DNA of 8,150 nucleotides from contig CAYMZC010000116.1 in the NCBI GenBank assembly GCA_964394815.1, positions 1 to 8,150 of the forward strand. The letters run 5' to 3'. A program made the position numbers and the translations under genes. The first letter of the stretch is position 1. The number at the start of each line of letters is the position of its first letter. Below, piece after piece: positions 5,409 through 8,150 of the stretch. This DNA is from Sandaracinobacteroides sp964394815 (GTDB lineage: Bacteria > Pseudomonadota > Alphaproteobacteria > Sphingomonadales > Sphingomonadaceae). The notes beneath the pieces were generated by a model, which was not told the DNA's origin, did no database searches, and saw nothing but the letters and a program-made list of their open reading frames with translations.

Positions 5409-5439
5409 GCGATCACTTCTTCGACACTGCATTGATCGC
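5409..5439. repeat. Inverted repeat at the convergent DUF3742/TraG-like ends
   Basis: GCGATCA (5409-5415) and TGATCGC (5433-5439) are exact reverse complements with a 17-base loop, placed where two convergent genes meet. It could act as a weak bidirectional terminator, but there is no T-run on either side and it partly lies within the end of the TraG-like gene. Confidence 0.28.
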
Positions 5440-6936
5440 AATGCTTCCTCCCCTTCCGCCAGCAGCCTTGGCATCTCCGGTGGCTCCTGCGAGGCCTTGC
5501 AACACGTTGCCGGCACGAACGCCCGCCCAAGCCAAGGCCATGATCCAGAACGTAGGCAGTACGATGAACATCGTGCCCGTGACAAACATCAGGAGCATGT
5601 CTCCGAAGGCGTTGTTCAGCCCCACCAGCGGGTCGAAGTTGGTGTGCGGCCGATTCCAGCCGAACCCCCAGCCATAGAGCGCATCCAGGATCGTCGAATC
5701 GATCCAGCGCGCAAGCTGAAACCAGAAGTCCGTGAAGAAGAGCGCGAACTGCACGACGCTGACGGTAACGACCGTCTTCAGATCGTAGGTGCCTACGACC
5801 AGCACAAGCGGGATGCAGATGACCAGCGCCATCTTGAGCAAGGCGAGGACCATGGGCAGAGACTGTCTCACGACGTCCATGGCGGGAAACGCGGCAATCG
5901 CGCCGACGGCCATCCCAACGTCTCCCGTGGCCCGCGTCACGATGTTCGGCAAGGTCTTGTCGATCTGGCCGCCATAGTCCGTATAGACGCTACCCTGGTT
6001 CAATTTCTGTTGCCGCGGTGACGCGATGGCGCGGATCACCGAGTCGTCCACCTCGGCCCTGCTCAGGAACCCGGCCCAGCCTGCCAGGCGATTCAACAGG
6101 TTCGGGTCCACCTGTCCCAGCAGGCGTGCCCGCAGGCCATTGCCGCCATCGGCCCACCACTGCCTGCAGGTCGGGTAGCCGCCACCGCTGCCCACCTGTG
6201 CAAGCCCCGCATCGCGGGTGCTGTCGTAGGGCCAGTCGTCGCGCGGCGTGCTTGAGCGGTAGGTGTCGTAGTAGCCGCCCGTGTCCGTGAAAAACCTCGA
6301 CCCTATCCAGGTCACGTCGTGCATCTGCTGCTCATCAAGCTGAGGGCGCTGCATGAACAATTTGGCCCGCGCAGGCCCATAGCAATCCCGCGAGAAATCC
6401 GCTACTTCCTGAGCCAGTACCGGGTCGTCAATGCGGGTCGCGTCGATCTCCATGCGCATCTGCCGCAGGTCCGTGCCGCATGGGATCGCCGCCACCGAGG
6501 CGCTCGTGACGGCGCGCGAGAGCGCGTGCATGAAAGCCCACCAGACCGGCACCTTCGCCGACTGGTTGTTGATGGTGCTGAAGGACTGCGACCAGCCGGT
6601 ATCCGTGGGCTGCGGCACGCTGACCTGGCACTGGGCCGAGCGCGAGCTGTCGTACTGGATGGTGTTGAGATCCACGTCGATGAACGGGATGCCCGCAAAC
6701 ATCACCACCACGATGGCGACGAACACCCGGTTCTCGATGCGCGCAGCCGAGAGCACGCCCTTGTTGCCTTCGTCGGCACCTTCCGCACGGGCCTTCAACC
6801 ACTCCTGCACGATGATGGCGACGAACGGCAGCGCGAATACTCCGCTCGACACCAGCACCGCCCAGATGCCGTTGTTGACGATCCAGGACACCAGCGTCAG
6901 GTAGTACTCCAGGTAGTCGGTCGTAAAAAGCGTCAT
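5413..6936 (-). CDS. TraG N-terminal-domain conjugal transfer membrane protein
   Basis: A 507-residue inner-membrane protein of the ICE mating-pair apparatus, matching the TraG_N-type protein found in PFGI-1/clc-like ICEs. In the F system, TraG's N-terminal part serves in pilus assembly and mating-pair stabilisation; the longer F TraG periplasmic C-terminus is absent here, as is normal for the ICE form. Seen in order: membrane segments at ~24-46 and ~71-90; a large loop (~91-335), probably periplasmic, with Cys103, Cys153, Cys185 and Cys257 that could form two disulfides; then hydrophobic segments at ~339-359, 361-381, 386-403 and 445-471; and a Gly/Ala-rich tail. ATG 6936 is preceded by AGGGAG with about 7-base spacing. 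It is the last gene of the minus-strand operon, 15 bp after the small membrane protein gene. It is not the VirD4-type coupling protein: no Walker motifs are present. Confidence 0.88.
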   Translation of the reverse strand: MTLFTTDYLEYYLTLVSWIVNNGIWAVLVSSGVFALPFVAIIVQEWLKARAEGADEGNKGVLSAARIENRVFVAIVVVMFAGIPFIDVDLNTIQYDSSRSAQCQVSVPQPTDTGWSQSFSTINNQSAKVPVWWAFMHALSRAVTSASVAAIPCGTDLRQMRMEIDATRIDDPVLAQEVADFSRDCYGPARAKLFMQRPQLDEQQMHDVTWIGSRFFTDTGGYYDTYRSSTPRDDWPYDSTRDAGLAQVGSGGGYPTCRQWWADGGNGLRARLLGQVDPNLLNRLAGWAGFLSRAEVDDSVIRAIASPRQQKLNQGSVYTDYGGQIDKTLPNIVTRATGDVGMAVGAIAAFPAMDVVRQSLPMVLALLKMALVICIPLVLVVGTYDLKTVVTVSVVQFALFFTDFWFQLARWIDSTILDALYGWGFGWNRPHTNFDPLVGLNNAFGDMLLMFVTGTMFIVLPTFWIMALAWAGVRAGNVLQGLAGATGDAKAAGGRGGSIAINAVSKK

Positions 6937-6951
6937 GGCGCGGCTCCCTCT

Positions 6952-7299
6952 TCAGCTCTGCATCAGCAGGCTGGCTTCCAGCGCCACGATGGCGACGACG
7001 CCGGCGATCTCGCTGCGCACCAGGCGTCGCCGCGCTTGCGCGTCTTCCTCGCGGGCCAGCAGCCGGCGGCGCATCCAGACCCAGCCATAGACCGTCGCGC
7101 CGTACAGGCACAGCCGCCACACCAGGAAGTAGCCCGCGCTGGCAGCCAGCCACCGCTCCCAGCCGGCAACGCTGCCGACGAGGTAGATGCCGACGAGATT
7201 GGCGCCCACGGCCGCGGCGATGATGACCACCGCCAGGAGCAGCGCCTTTGCCGCGCGCCGGCTGAAAAGCCAGCGCGGGCGCAGCCAGGCCGCGTTCAT
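6952..7299 (-). CDS. Small ICE membrane protein, function unknown
   Basis: 115 residues with three predicted membrane helices, at ~15-38 (AAKALLLAVVIIAAAVGANL), ~50-74 (LAASAGYFLVWRLCLYGATV) and ~96-113 (EIAGVVAIVALEASLLM). A strongly basic/acidic stretch lies between helices two and three (RRRLLAREEDAQARRRLVR). I do not recognise a named family, although small membrane proteins are commonly encoded at this place in related ICEs. Its ATG (7299) overlaps the upstream gene's TGA in an ATGA overlap, implying translational coupling. Its stop is 15 bp before the TraG-like start. Position suggests a minor or accessory part of the mating-pair membrane complex. Confidence 0.8.
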   Translation of the reverse strand: MNAAWLRPRWLFSRRAAKALLLAVVIIAAAVGANLVGIYLVGSVAGWERWLAASAGYFLVWRLCLYGATVYGWVWMRRRLLAREEDAQARRRLVRSEIAGVVAIVALEASLLMQS

Positions 7300-8150
7300 G
7301 GCGTGCCTCCCGGGTTGCCCCGCTGCAACCGATCGAGGCGGTCGGGCACCGGGTCGCCTTCGTAGATGCCGCGCGAGCCGGCCGCGCGCGTCCCGTGGCG
7401 CTGGATGATGGCCATGGGCGAGTTGTTCGCCAGTTCGCGCCGCAGTTCAAGTTCGGTCTTGAGGTTGCGGATCTCCTGATCGAGCGTGTCGCTCTCGTGG
7501 TTCACGGCCTCGACCGCCAACTGGTTGGCCGCCACGTTGGGTTCCTTCTTGCCGGTCAGCAGGGTCCGCTGGAGCAGCAATGCCTTCTCCAGCACGGACG
7601 ACAACGCGACCTCGGACGCGAGACGTCGCGCCAGCAGGTCTTGGTCTGGCTCGTCGCGCAGCGCCTCGATGACGCCGCGTGTAATGGGCAGCGAGGTGCT
7701 GCCGGCTGCATGCAGGTTCTCGAACGTCGTGTTGCGCGTCCCAGAGACCAGTTCCTGCAAGGCCTCCAGCTTGGTCTCGTACTCCTCCTGGATCAGCGGC
7801 GTCAGCCCGACGCCAGGCACGGTCTCGGTCTTGGTGCAGGAATCACACGTGCGCTGTACCTGTTCCCCGAGAACCCGCGTCGCCCATTCGGTCGCCTGCT
7901 GCGGCGACGTCCAGGTCTGGCAGGACAGGCTCGCGCAACTGGCGGGCGCGATGGAGGACGTGTCAGTCACGCTGCGCCCGTTGACCAGGTTGTAGCCCGC
8001 CCGCGTCACGTCACCGACCACCCGGATGGCCGACTGGCCCGCGCCGCCGGCATTGCTGCCGCCCACCCAGGGCACGCCGTCGTTGCCGCGGCGCGTCTCG
8101 GCCTGCTCGATCGCCGATACGGCATCCGTGCTCGACACCGCATCGCGCAG
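7296..8150 (-). CDS. ICE conjugation protein, PFL_4711-like (TIGR03755 type), 5' end outside window
   Basis: The frame is open to the right edge, so the N-terminus, including any signal peptide, is missing; 284 residues are in the window. The internal GTG at 8138 is not proposed as start. It resembles the integrating-conjugative-element protein family PFL_4711, which sits directly before TraG_N-type genes in these elements. Visible features (residues counted from the GTG 8138 codon): Cys68/Cys73 (CASLSC) and Cys98/Cys101 (CDSC), consistent with an exported disulfide-bonded protein; a conserved-looking core SLPITRGVIEALRDEPDQDL (149-168); a charged helical or coiled-coil stretch at ~200-238; and a flexible Arg/Gly-rich end. 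It is translationally coupled to the next gene through an ATGA overlap. The family name is from memory; a conjugation role is well supported by context, the exact role is not. Confidence 0.78.
   Translation of the reverse strand: MRDAVSSTDAVSAIEQAETRRGNDGVPWVGGSNAGGAGQSAIRVVGDVTRAGYNLVNGRSVTDTSSIAPASCASLSCQTWTSPQQATEWATRVLGEQVQRTCDSCTKTETVPGVGLTPLIQEEYETKLEALQELVSGTRNTTFENLHAAGSTSLPITRGVIEALRDEPDQDLLARRLASEVALSSVLEKALLLQRTLLTGKKEPNVAANQLAVEAVNHESDTLDQEIRNLKTELELRRELANNSPMAIIQRHGTRAAGSRGIYEGDPVPDRLDRLQRGNPGGTP

Noticed and set aside
6319..7365. 348-codon plus-strand open frame opposite the TraG-like and small membrane protein genes
   Set aside because: His/Arg/Asp-rich antisense shadow crossing the boundary of two real genes; no RBS or motif.
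6428..7450. 340-codon minus-strand frame overlapping three conjugation genes
   Set aside because: Out of frame with all three genes, Arg/Gly/Ala-rich, a typical GC-rich shadow.
1..8150. CRISPR array or anti-phage defence island
   Set aside because: No regularly spaced repeats and no cas, restriction or other defence genes seen; the toxin-antitoxin pair alone is not evidence of phage defence.

Overview
The window is a piece of an integrative and conjugative element (ICE) of the PFGI-1/clc/PAGI-2 type, in a GC-rich (roughly 60% or more) beta- or gammaproteobacterial background such as Pseudomonas, Xanthomonas/Stenotrophomonas or Burkholderiales. This rests on recognising a MobH/TraI_2 relaxase, a DUF3742 protein, a TraG N-terminal-domain conjugation protein and a PFL_4711-like ICE protein. 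The host species cannot be fixed from this sequence.

Left region (1-1512, variable side of the element): the 3' end of an alpha/beta hydrolase (lipase/esterase type) runs in from outside the window. It is followed by about 600 bp of gene debris: a small hairpin-like palindrome, a short IS66 transposase remnant, an unrecognised small ORF, and an AAA-type P-loop NTPase that has lost its Walker A part. This last gene converges on the relaxase gene. No integrase, tRNA or att site is visible here.

Centre (1513-5406): the relaxase gene traI/mobH lies on the minus strand. Divergent from it on the plus strand is a two-gene toxin-antitoxin operon, a Xre/MbcA/ParS-type antitoxin followed by a RES-domain NAD+-degrading toxin. 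A DUF3742 membrane protein gene follows on the same strand. The roughly 315-bp relaxase/antitoxin intergenic region is rich in signals. It holds a near-consensus sigma-70 promoter for the toxin-antitoxin operon bracketed by an 11-bp perfect inverted repeat, a palindrome over the -35 box, a stem-loop, and two copies of a 9-bp direct repeat upstream of traI.

Right region (5413-8150): three tightly packed minus-strand genes form the end of a conjugation (MPF_G/Tfc-like mating-pair) operon. In transcription order they are a PFL_4711-like periplasmic protein (5' end outside the window), a small three-helix membrane protein coupled to it by an ATGA overlap, and a TraG-N-type membrane protein.

Taken together, the relaxase should process the ICE DNA for transfer and the minus-strand genes should help build the mating channel. 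The toxin-antitoxin pair probably stabilises the element against loss. It sits as an opposite-strand cassette, with DUF3742, between relaxase and mating-channel genes. No wholly new system is evident. The least explained parts are the traI/antitoxin control region and the debris field at 405-1003.
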